Below are positions 11,513-20,967 of a DNA stretch of 64,000 nucleotides, one piece after another (the stretch's first letter is position 1; every line of letters begins with the position of its first letter). This stretch comes from Doris montereyensis. Lineage: Eukaryota; Mollusca; Gastropoda; Nudibranchia; Dorididae. The position numbers and the translations under genes are program-made. Location of the stretch: assembly GCA_037039925.1 (NCBI GenBank), contig JAXRKP010000435.1:152501-216500 (forward strand). Reading direction: 5' to 3'. The notes beneath the pieces were generated by a model. That model did no database searches. It was not told the origin of the DNA and was given only the letters and a program-made list of their open reading frames with translations.

Positions 11513-11832
11513 TACATGACTTGTAGTGGCTGCCTGACTTGGGACCATGGTGTCTCCTGCTAATGTCAGGTGTGCCGGTGTGTTCCTTGGGAAAGGCGAT
11601 TTTAAACACAGTAACAACACTGCCCACTGACACACATTTACCTCACCCGACCCAGGTACACCTGGTGCGTACAGTACAAGCACTAGCTTGATTGGGAGTG
11701 AAATAAATATGCGTTAGACTGGCGTCCTATTCAGGAAATGAATAATTATCACCTACCTGTTCCACTTCGCGCTATAGAAACCGGATGAGCTCCGGCTCCA
11801 TGGGCAGTAATGGCCTTCAAGGAACTTGACTA
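11513..11832 (+). repeat. SINE family B, copy 1
   Basis: The body matches other B copies: CTTGGGACCATG near the head, TGTTCCTTGGGAAAG, CAAGCACTAGCTTG, and a tail ending TAATGGCCTTCAAGGAACTT. The head is partly decayed. Confidence 0.8.
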
Positions 11833-11854
11833 CTTTCGTATCATCCATGACAAT

Positions 11855-12222
11855 ATGTATTAGTGCAGCATACATGTATTTGTGCAGTGTACATTTGTAT
11901 TAGTCCAGTGTACATTTGTATTAGTGCAGTGTACATTTGTATTAGTCCAGTGTACATTTGTATTAGTGCAGTGTACATTTGTACATTTGTATTAGTGCAG
12001 TGTACATATGTATTAGTGCAGTGTACATATGTATTAGTGCAGTGTACATATGTATTAGTGCAGTGTACATATGTATTAGTGCAGTGTACATATGTATTAG
12101 TGCATTGTACATTTGTATTAGTGCAGTGTTCATATGTATCAGTGCAGTGTACACATGTATTAGTTCAGCATACATATGTATTAGTGCAACATGCAAAATG
12201 TATTAGTGCAGTGTACATAATA
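11855..12222. repeat. about 20-bp minisatellite
   Basis: Unit near AGTGCAGTGTACATATGTAT, about 18 copies. The same motif as in 10959-11318, from which it is separated by SINE A and SINE B pieces. Confidence 0.93.
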
Positions 12223-12449
12223 CTATGCATTTTTACCAATTGAAAACACCAGCTCTCTCTATGCTGCATATAAGTAACAGTAAATCCAAAATGAAGTGAT
12301 GATGTGAGACAGAGTAGAAGAAAAAAAAAGACAACCCTATTTACCATTTTTGAAAACGTGCATTTATCAACATAATTGTAATCCAAGTAAGAGCTCTACT
12401 ATATCAGTCATTTCTGTTTAACGCTCCAATGATTTCACTTTCAAAATAC

Positions 12450-12720
12450 ATATCATCATCATCATCATCATCATCATCAGCCGTCCCAACCTGGTTGTGG
12501 GTATTGGCCACCAAGGAGAGCCCTCCTTCTTCCTCTGTCCAACTACGTCACATCTTTTTCAGGTCTATATTATCTCTATCTCTTCTCCATGTTGGATCTG
12601 CGTCTACCTCTTTTTCGTGTTCCCTGTGGATTCCATGTTGATGCTAGACTTCGTGTTGTGCTAGTTACTGGTTTTCTCGTGTATTGAAGATCCTAATCTT
12701 TCAAACTGTCCTTATGTTTC
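12450..12720 (-). mobile_element. RTE-like LINE 3' end, decayed
   Basis: Read on the minus strand, this gives the usual C-terminal tail of RTE-type ORF2: STWNPQGTRKRGRRRSN, then WTEEEGG..., PTTRLGRLMMMM-like ends. It finishes in an (ATG)n tail, (ATC)n on the plus strand at 12450-12478. Stops and indels break it, and only the last part of the element is present. Confidence 0.7.
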
Positions 12721-12954
12721 CTGATCTCCACACTAAAAAGAGCTATACAAAATGCACATAATTAATATACATAATGGACATGTACTTACTCTTTAATTTA
12801 CTCCATGATTGTTGATGTCAGAGAAACCAGTAGATTCATCCGTCCTTGATTGCTATTTAATTATTTTTTTATTTCTATTACAATTACAATTACATACATG
12901 GCTGTCCATGGTCATATTTATAATATTATGGGAAATGAGTCCAAGACGGCTGGG

Positions 12955-13032
12955 ATTTTTGTTTGTTTATTTGGAATTTACCTCGTCCACCATTTGCGAT
13001 GATATCAGGACGAATTAAGAGGAAACAGCTGA
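12955..13032 (+). repeat. repeat family E, copy 1
   Basis: GGAATTTACCTCGTCCACCA, a GATATCAGG-type motif and GAATTAAGAGGAAACAGC match the other family E copies. Short copy. Confidence 0.7.
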
Positions 13033-13077
13033 CTACTGACTGTGCCAAGGATAATTCTATGCCTTGAATATTTATAG

Positions 13078-13195
13078 GCTTTTTTGGATTGGTTTTGATT
13101 AAAGGTACCCCGTCCAGCATATGTGACGACATCAAGGCGATTTAAGAGGAAACAGCAAGATGACAGATAACACTAGTAACACCAAGAGCGCCTAT
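13078..13195 (+). repeat. repeat family E, copy 2
   Basis: CCCCGTCCAGCATATG, TTAAGAGGAAACAGCAAGAT and a terminal CACCAAGAGCGCC match the family. It lies about 45 bases after copy 1 and just before a minisatellite. Confidence 0.7.
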
Positions 13196-14545
13196 ATGTA
13201 CTTATATGAATCCATGTAGATTTCATGTGTTTCTATGAATCCATGTAGATTTCATGTGTTTGTATGAATCCATGTAGATTTCATGTCTTTCTATGAATCC
13301 ATGTGAATTTCATGTTTTTTATGAATCCATGTAGATTTCATGTGTTTGTATGAATCCCTGTAGATTTCATGTGTTTGTATGAATCCCTGTAGATTTACAT
13401 GTGTTTGTTTCTATGAATCTGTAGATTTCATGTGTTTGTATGAATATGTGTTTCTATGAACATTGAGATTTCATGTGTTTGTGTGAATCCATGTAGATTT
13501 CATGTGTTTCTATGAATCCATGTAGATTTCATGTGTTTCTATGAATCCATGGAGATTTCTGAATCCATGTAGATTTTCTATGAATCCATGTAGATTTCAT
13601 GTGTTTCTATGAATCCATGGAGATTTCATGTGTTTCTATGAATCCTTGTATGAATTGAGTAAATTTCATGTGTTTGTATGAATCTATGTAGATTTCATGT
13701 GTTTCTATGAATTCATGTAAATACATGATTTCATGTGTTTGTATGAATCCATGTAGATTTCATGTGTTTCTATGAATCCATGTAGATTTGAAGATTTTCT
13801 ATGAATCCATGGAGATTTCATGTGTTTGTATGAATACCATGTAGATTTCGTGTTTTGTATGAATCCCTGTAGATTTCATATGTTTGTATGAATACATGAC
13901 GTAAATTTCCTGTGTTTGTATGAATACATGACGTAAATTTCATGTGTTTGTATGAATACATGATGTAAATTTCATGTTTGTATACATGACGTAAATTTCA
14001 TGTGTTTTTGTATGAATCTATGAAGATTTCATGTGTTTGTATAAATTTCATTGTGTTTGTATGAATCTGTGAAGATTTTACATGTGTTTGTATGAATACA
14101 TGTTAAATTTCATGTGTAAATTTGGATCTTCATTCATGTGTTTGTATAAATACGATGATGTAAATTTCATGTGTTTATCCATGTGGATGAATACATGACG
14201 TAAATTTCATGTGTTGCATGAATACATGACGTACCTTTCATGTGTTTGTATGAATCCATGAAGATTTCTTTCTTTCAGGTATGCATGTATCCATGTGTTT
14301 GATGTTTCATGTACGTAAATTTCATGTGTTTGTATGAATACATGATGTAAATTTCATGTGTTTGTATGAATACATGACGTAAATTTCATGTGTATGTATG
14401 AATACTTGATCTAAATTTCATGTCTTTGTATGAATCCATGTGTAAATTTCATGTGTTTGTATGAATACATGACGTAAATTTCATGTGTTTGTATGAATCT
14501 ATGAAGATGGTTCATGTGTTTGTATCAATCCATGTTGATTTTGTG
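13196..14545. repeat. 29-bp minisatellite, about 45 degenerate copies
   Basis: Unit near TGAATCCATGTAGATTTCAT followed by GTGTTTGTA. In the second half many copies read AATACATGACGTAAATTTCA. Related CATGTGGATCTT fragments continue to about 15010. Confidence 0.93.
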
Positions 14546-15010
14546 TGAGTATGCATGTATGTGAATCTTCATCATGGTGTGTGTATCCATGAGGATTCTA
14601 ATATATGTAAAATCAATGTGAAGTTTGTGTGTATGCATCTTACTGTTATTCATCTAGTGTTTCTATCCATGTGGATATTTCTTACATGTTGTATGATGTA
14701 TGCATCGTTTTGTCATCTTTCATATGTGTATGTATCATGTGGATCTTACATGTATGAGGAGTTTGAAATATGTATGTATATCCTTCTTAGGTTTCATATC
14801 GTATTTGCAACACATGTGGATCTTTCTTTCAGGTATGACTATGATGACAATGGATGTTTAATATGTCGTAGTATTCATGTGGATCTTACATGTATGAGGA
14901 GTATTCAGATATATAAAATCCATGTGTACATTTCTACATGTAGTATGCATCCATGTGGATCTTTCTTTGATATGCATGTATCCATGTGGATGTTTCCTGT
15001 ACGTATGTAA
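14546..15010. repeat. decayed continuation of the 29-bp array
   Basis: Scattered ATCCATGTGGAT and TTACATGTATGAGGAG motifs recur with irregular spacing. A 151-codon open frame here is a product of this low-complexity sequence. Confidence 0.55.
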
Positions 15011-15560
15011 CGTGGATCTCATTGCAGAAATCAACGTGGATCCAAACGCATGCATGTCACGTGGTTCCTATAAATATACACAAGTGCCAAATAAACTTTT
15101 CCCAGAAAAGAACTTGACATGTGCATTGTCATACATTGTACTGTCTTTTAGAATTCTAATAGTTAAAGAGTAAAGTTCTGAGCAAGACATTGACTCATTC
15201 ATCTACACACACTATTTCCAGCAAATAAATTATTTCATTATGTTGTGATGATGCAACACAATTTTGTCCATAAACTGATTGAATAAACAAACACATGGCT
15301 GACACTTTGTGCAAAATAAATAATGGTGTCAGTGTCTGAACCTGTTCTCCAACACAAGTTTTATCAGTGATATCAGTGACCACTCTGAGAATGAATTTAA
15401 TCCTGTCAGGCCCAAAGCAAATCTGTATGAACTATGATTGTCTATAACATTAATATCAATGTATATTACACATATTGATTTCTATGTCATTGTCATTATA
15501 GTACATGTATTGCATTTGTATATCATATGTTCATGATGTTTGTCATCATAGTCATTTCCA
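15011..15560. other. unannotated AT-rich sequence
   Basis: Unique AT-rich DNA. TGTTCTCC and TCAGTGACCACTC reappear near 15850, which suggests an old duplication. Confidence 0.4.
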
Positions 15561-16288
15561 TGGAAGAAAAGGCCTACTAATATAAATATCTACACTTAAA
15601 AAATGTGGCGTGTTCATGAAAATAGAACTTTTAAGACTGAAGTTGATACACTTCAAAATGGATTAGAATTAAAATAGTTACTAAGACTGAAATTCTGAGC
15701 AAAATCATTTCCACATACATACACACACACTAAGACTGAAATATCTACACTTGCAAAAATTATGTCCATGTTCATATATAGGCCTACACATGGCTGACAA
15801 TATCTGCCAAATAAAAATGGTGTCAGTGTTCAGGCCTCTAACCTGTTCTCCTTGACAAGTTTTCCATCATGATATCAGTGACCACTCTAAGAACTGAAAT
15901 ATCTACACTTAAAAATCATTTGGCAATGTTCATGTATAGGCCTACTAAAATGAAATATCTACACATATTGGAAATCTATTTCATTGTTCATTATAGGCCT
16001 ATTAAGACTGAAATATCTGATGTCTTCATCAAAATCATTTCCATGTTCATATATAGGCCTACTAAGACTGAAATATCTTCACTTAAAAATCATTTACATG
16101 TTCATGTATAGGCCTACTAAGCCTAAAATATCTACACTTAAAAATCATTTATATGTTCATTTATAATGTATAGGCCTACTAAGACTGAAATATCTACACT
16201 TCAAAATCATTTATATGTTCATGTATGGGCCTACTAAGACTGAAATATCTACACTTAAAAATCATTTCCATGTTCATGTATTTTTTAA
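15561..16288. repeat. 55-bp minisatellite, about 8 good copies and a decayed left flank
   Basis: Unit near AGGCCTACTAAGACTGAAAT followed by ATCTACACTTAAAAATCATT and TCCATGTTCATGTAT, regular from about 15890. The part before that is degenerate. Confidence 0.9.
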
Positions 16289-16769
16289 AGTCTTTTTTTT
16301 TTTTTTACATCACACTTCTGGACATGATACAATGTTTTTCTCTCTTTCTCTTTCCACTCTTTGTTGTCATGTAAATAAGTCAACTTTGTAATACATGTAA
16401 ATCTCGCCTTCAATTTCAAATAATATAAAAAAAATATAATGCCACTGTAACTGTAAGTATATTAATTATATATATGTTTCTTTTTAAAAACCTGTGATTC
16501 ACTAGGAATACAGGAAATCTAGCTGTGATAATACTGATAATGATTATACATTTGTGTACAATGAAATATCTTGTTTGTTCTTTGAAGAATTGTAATTACT
16601 TTTTGCTCTGACGTAAGCAATATTGTAAAATAATTGAGATGTGTAGATTACAAAAATTATTCTCATGGTGAGAGAGACACAAGGATAAATATACCTACTT
16701 CTACTATCCAAACTACTTTTGTCTTTGTCTTGATTCAATTTGTTATTTGTTTTATTCATGTTTTTATTG
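16289..16769. other. unannotated AT-rich sequence
   Basis: A T12 run near 16295 and AT-rich unique DNA; no gene seen. Confidence 0.4.
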
Positions 16770-17250
16770 TGGCGTCGGTGGCTGAGCGGTTAGGCTGCCG
16801 GACTGGGGATCATGAGGTCCTGAGCAAAGCTATGTCCGATGTTGTGTCCCTTGGGAAATACAGGTTTTCCCTCGAAAAAATTGGTACAGGTACAAGCATT
16901 AGCTTGGAAATAAAAAGCATGCGTGTCCTTGCCAAGGGTGTTGTGTCCCTTGGGAAACTGGGATACACCGGCTCTTAACTTGAAACTGGGATAAACACCG
17001 GCTCTTTCCTTGAAACTGGGATAAACACCGGCTCTTGGCCTGCGGCCAGAAACTGGGATAAACACCGGCTCTAGCCATAACGGCCTTGAAACTGGGATAA
17101 ACACAGCTCTATGGGCCATAACGGCCTTGAAACTGGGATCAGCTCTATGGGCCACGTCCTTGAAACTGAACTGGGATAAACACCGGCTCTATGGGCCATA
17201 ACGGCCTGGGATAAACACCGGCTCGACCTTGAAAGAACTTGCCTTTACTT
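16770..17250 (+). repeat. SINE family B, copy 2, with amplified tail
   Basis: Best head of the family: GTCGGTGGCTGAGCGGTTAG resembles a type II (Leu/Ser-like) tRNA 5' half, followed by GGACTGGGGATCATGAGGTC. The B box is eroded. After TGTCCCTTGGGAAA... the 3' end has become a tandem array (16975-17240). Confidence 0.85.
16975..17240. repeat. about 42-bp array derived from a SINE B tail
   Basis: Unit near CTTGAAACTGGGATAAACAC followed by CGGCTCTATGGGCCATAACG and GC, about six copies with deletions. GCTCTATGGGCCATAACGGC is the 3' end of SINE B as seen in the other copies. Confidence 0.85.
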
Positions 17251-17386
17251 TTATTGTCGTGTCTCACTCCTCATAGTAGTACAGTTTTGTACTGTTTAAG
17301 GGTGAGACTGAGAGCAAATAAGGGGCATCATGAGTGTAATGTAGTCAAATTTGTTGCATGCTATAAACCATAAAAATCCAATTTAT

Positions 17387-17560
17387 AATTGAAGGGGTCA
17401 GTTCAATAGTGCGCTTATGTCCATTTTCGTAAAAAAAAAACGAGACAGAGAGTGAGAGAGATAATCCTCGAGAATAAATGAAAATCATGTTTCCTGGAAA
17501 AGTGAAAATAATGAGATGAAAATACATAACGTTACAGTATCGATCAGTTTTGTCCATGTG
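17387..17560 (-). mobile_element. MITE family D, copy 1, half element
   Basis: Starts TTGAAGGGGTCAGTTCAATA, then GTGCGCTTATGTCCATTTTC, as does the reverse complement of the right end of copies 2 and 3. The other end is missing. Confidence 0.75.
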
Positions 17561-17567
17561 ACTGTAA

Positions 17568-17815
17568 GTTCCTTCAAGTAGTTCAAGGTCATCACGGCCC
17601 ATAAAGCTAGGGCATATTCCAGTCTCTATAAGCGTGAAGCGGAACAGGTAACAATAATAATCACCTCCTTGACAGGACACTAGTCTAACGAGCAGATTTT
17701 TTTTACTCCCAAGCTAGTGCCTGTACCCATTTGCACCTGGGTTGAGTAAGGACAATGCATGTTAAGTGACTTTCCCAAGGAATACAATGATTGTCAAAGG
17801 CAGTGAATCTATTTT
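17568..17815 (-). repeat. SINE family B, copy 3
   Basis: TTCCTTCAAGTAG, ACTCCCAAGCTAGTGCCTGT, CACCTGGGTTGAGTAAGG and TGACTTTCCCAAGGA match the family in reverse. The tRNA head is lost. Confidence 0.8.
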
Positions 17816-18607
17816 CAAAGATGTTTTTTGTTACATGTGAATAAAAAACAATCAAACCTCATCACCTAGCTAATGTAAAAGTTTGAAGGTCCGTTTCTTT
17901 GAAATTTATCCAAAATATACAATGATTTAAGGATGAATAAAAAACAATCAAACACTCATACAATGTAAAATTTGAACCTCCAAGTTTCTTTGATTTAAGG
18001 ACAATGCATGTTAACATCCTTCGATGAATTCACATTCAAAGAAACACTTTGATGAAAGACAAAATGTGAAAGAGCTAAACCTAAAAGGAAAGAAAGAAGA
18101 ACCTAACCAAAAAGCCCCGTGTTAACACCCAAACTAGAGTATAGTAGGAGCAGGAGGCCACGAAAAAGAGCCCAACACTGGCATCTACTAATATTATACA
18201 GGATATATCGACTGTGAAAGTCGCAAACCGTGTAAGTTTATAATAAGTAATACTTTCTTCTTCCTCAGTTTTTTTAACATTAGGAAGCCCCTATGCTTCG
18301 TCTAGTTAGGATTCCGTGGCACTAGAACCAATAGAAATTCATATAATAACCATATGAGCGATCCATGTATCCCTATTGGGTCTAGTTTTTGACACGCACA
18401 GTCACACACCGTGTATGTTTGTGAAAGTAGATTAAAATGTACAGCATCATTTTCTTTGATTTTCTCAAAACATTTAAAATTAGACTTACATGGTTTGCGA
18501 CTTCACTGTCTATATCTATCTTGGGACCAGGATTCCACTCAGCTCTCCCAAGAGCATCGTGTTCTCATCGTGTTCTCTTTAACATTACCTTCATCCCTAT
18601 CCGTTAC
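17816..18607. other. unannotated sequence
   Basis: An AATAAAAAACAATCAAAC...-type string occurs twice (about 17840 and 17935), a local duplication. No gene seen. Confidence 0.4.
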
Positions 18608-18762
18608 TTCAGGTGGGCGGTTATGGGCGCTGGTAGGTCCTCCTACTTCTTTCTTTCAATTTCACTCTATCTCTTATTTTTCTTCCTGCTGTTTCCTCTC
18701 CTCTTAATTCACCATAAGACTGAAATCACTGCATATGGTGGACAGGGTAAATTTCAATGAAA
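18608..18762 (-). repeat. repeat family E, copy 3
   Basis: Reverse orientation: TGGGCGCTGGTAGGTCCTCC at the left and TATGGTGGACAGGGTAAATT at the right. About 155 bases, near full length. Confidence 0.8.
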
Positions 18763-19039
18763 CAAAAGCCCCTTATTTTAGGTTATATCTCCACATCTTC
18801 CTTCATCACTGCTTTCCCTGTTCACATCAGGTGGCTCTGCAATAATATGGGGCGTTATCAGTGATGACATCAGAATCTATACCCAGAATTCCATCAATGC
18901 CGTAATGCTCATATCCCCTTTTCTGTGGCCTTAAAAATTCACGCTTTACTGTGATGAGGGATCAGCCCCTCCCTCCACAGGATGTTGGTTTGCTGCAGGT
19001 TCTATTTCTATGGTTTTTAAATATATATGCCATTATCTT

Positions 19040-19150
19040 TCCCAAGGAGGAACATGACTTAAGACGTACCATAGCTAAGCAAAGCCAGGATTGAAACCCA
19101 GGACATAATGACCCCAAGTCCTACAGTCTTACCATATTAAGCTACCAACA
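19040..19150 (-). repeat. SINE family B, copy 4, head fragment
   Basis: TTTCCCAAGGAGGAACATGA, AGCAAAGCCAGGATTGAAAC and CCCAAGTCCTACAGTCTTAC match the head half of the family in reverse. Confidence 0.75.
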
Positions 19151-19173
19151 CCACCACTGAGAGTGAGAGGAAT

Positions 19174-19461
19174 GGTTTGATTTGAATTGATTTGATTTGA
19201 TTTGACCCTCATCCACAACTAAAATGATCTTGGGAGTTTCAGTACAATTTTTACATTTTGCCCCTAACTGCCCTGTTAACAGCCAAGGGATGTTTACTTT
19301 TACATGCACAGAGTATTCTGATCTTCACACTGGGACCTCCGATGGGACTAGGCCTCGATCCATCTACCTGGACCAAAAAGAGTGGGATTTATTCTTAAAA
19401 AAAACTCAAGAGAATCTTTTAATTTTAACCGTCGGGTTTGAACCACAAACACTGAGTCCCC
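19174..19461 (-). repeat. SINE family A, copy 3
   Basis: Tail (TTTGATTTGATTTGA), body (AACAGCCAAGGGATGTTTAC) and a shortened head ending CACTGAGTCCCC. Diverged copy. Confidence 0.85.
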
Positions 19462-19567
19462 TATGAGAAGAATGAGTGCTGAAAAACATCAGCCATGTCA
19501 AAACTACGAAGAAGGACATTAACACAGTAAACGTGCTGTGAAAAAAGAACTTTGGCACTTGGTTCCA

Positions 19568-19818
19568 ACACATATTTATCAAAAACAGAGTGAAAACAGA
19601 ACATCACATATTCCATGAGAGAGCCACCCAGCTGTGACAAAGATTTATCAAAAACAGAGTGAAAACAGAACATCACATATTCCATGAGAATGAGACAGCC
19701 ACCCAGCTGTGACAAAAATTTATCAAAAACAGAGTGAAAACAGAAAATCACATATTCCATGAGAGTGAGAGAGCCACCCAGCTGTGACAAAAATTTATCA
19801 AAAACAGAGTGAAAACAA
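19568..19818. repeat. about 72-bp minisatellite, 3.5 copies
   Basis: Unit near GAGAGCCACCCAGCTGTGAC, then AAAAATTTATCAAAAACAGA, then GTGAAAACAGAACATCACAT and ATTCCATGA. Confidence 0.9.
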
Positions 19819-19892
19819 ACTAAGTTTCAATCCAAGTGAATCCAAGGTCACAAACCAATTTAATCAAAAAACTGGTACACATAATAAGAATA

Positions 19893-19946
19893 TTTAAAGT
19901 CTGTATCCCCACACATATGCATTTATCTCCCAGCAGGCCATTTCAT
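19893..19946 (-). repeat. SINE family C, tail fragment
   Basis: CATTTATCTCCCAGCAGGCC and ATTTCATA match the 3' part of family C in reverse. It borders the 66-bp array. Confidence 0.55.
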
Positions 19947-20175
19947 AATAATCAACACATCATACCTCACATGAGTGATTACAGTCATGAAAAGAGAAAC
20001 ATTCTCCTTTTAATAATCAACACATCATACCTCACATGAATGATTAGTCATGAAAAAGAGAAACATTCCCTTTTAATAATCAACACATCATACCTCACAT
20101 GAGTGATTACAGTCATGAAAAAGGGAAACATTCTCCCTTTAATAATCAACACGTCATACCTCACATGAGTTCTTC
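19947..20175. repeat. about 66-bp minisatellite, 3.5 copies
   Basis: Unit near TAATAATCAACACATCATAC, then CTCACATGAGTGATTACAGT, then CATGAAAAAGAGAAACATTC and TCCCTT. It runs directly into the 48-bp array. Confidence 0.9.
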
Positions 20176-20750
20176 TCTGAAACTCTCAAAGATTCCACAT
20201 CCTTCGACTTTGCCTGTTCACTTTCATCAAACTCTCAAGATTACACATCCTTCAACTTTGCCTGTTCACTTTCATCAAACTCTCAAGATTACACATCCTT
20301 CAACTTTGCCTGTTCACTTTCATCAAACTCTCAAGATTCCACATCCTTCAGCTTTGCCTGTTCACTTTCATCAAACTCTCAAGATTCCACATCCTTCAAC
20401 TTTGCCTGTTCACTTTCATCAAACTCTCAAGATTACACATCCTTCAACTTTGCCTGTTCACTTTCATCAAACTCTCAAGATTACACATCCTTCAACTTTG
20501 CCTGTTCACTTTCATCAAACTCTCAAGATTACACATCCTTCAGCTTTGCCTGTTCACTTTCATCAAACTCTCAAGATTACATATCCTTCAACTTTGCCTG
20601 TTCACTTTCATCAAACTCTCAAGATTACACATCCTTCAACTTTGCCTGTTCACTTTCATCAAACTCTCAAGATTACACATCCTTCAGCTTTGCCTGTTCA
20701 CTTTCATCAAACTCTCAAGATTCCACATCCTTCAGCTTTGCCTGTTCACC
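20176..20750. repeat. 48-bp minisatellite over the MRPS31 stop codon and 3' UTR
   Basis: Unit near ACATCCTTCAACTTTGCCTG, then TTCACTTTCATCAAACTCTC and AAGATTAC, about 12 copies. The unit nearest MRPS31 encodes its last residues and the TGA at 20717-20715 (minus strand). Confidence 0.95.
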
Positions 20751-20967
20751 AAGGGTCGGCTCCAACAAATTTTGCTTCTCCCTGAAATAGTCTGCAAACC
20801 ACTCAATGTGCTCCACCTTCTCCGGAACCGACACCACGGGTTCTTACTCAGCCCGACAATGACCAATTCCATAAACCGTTTCAACGGGCCCTGGGAAGGA
20901 AATTGCTCCAGATGGCGCTCCAGAAAAATGTGCTCATGGAACGGGTACTTTCGCTCTTCGTGCATGC
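20715..20967 (-). CDS. MRPS31: MRPS31 exon 10 (C-terminal)
   Basis: The acceptor TTTAACAG is followed by GC ATG CAC. It encodes [27 protein letters not shown] and, after a slip at the GGG run 20838-20840 (one base missing), [15 protein letters not shown] and a lineage-specific end [11 protein letters not shown] before TGA. The slip leaves only the first half in one frame. Confidence 0.93.

Noticed and set aside
16770..16850. True tRNA gene (Leu/Ser type)
   Set aside because: The head is part of SINE B; the anticodon arm and acceptor stem do not pair well, and the sequence runs on into the SINE body.
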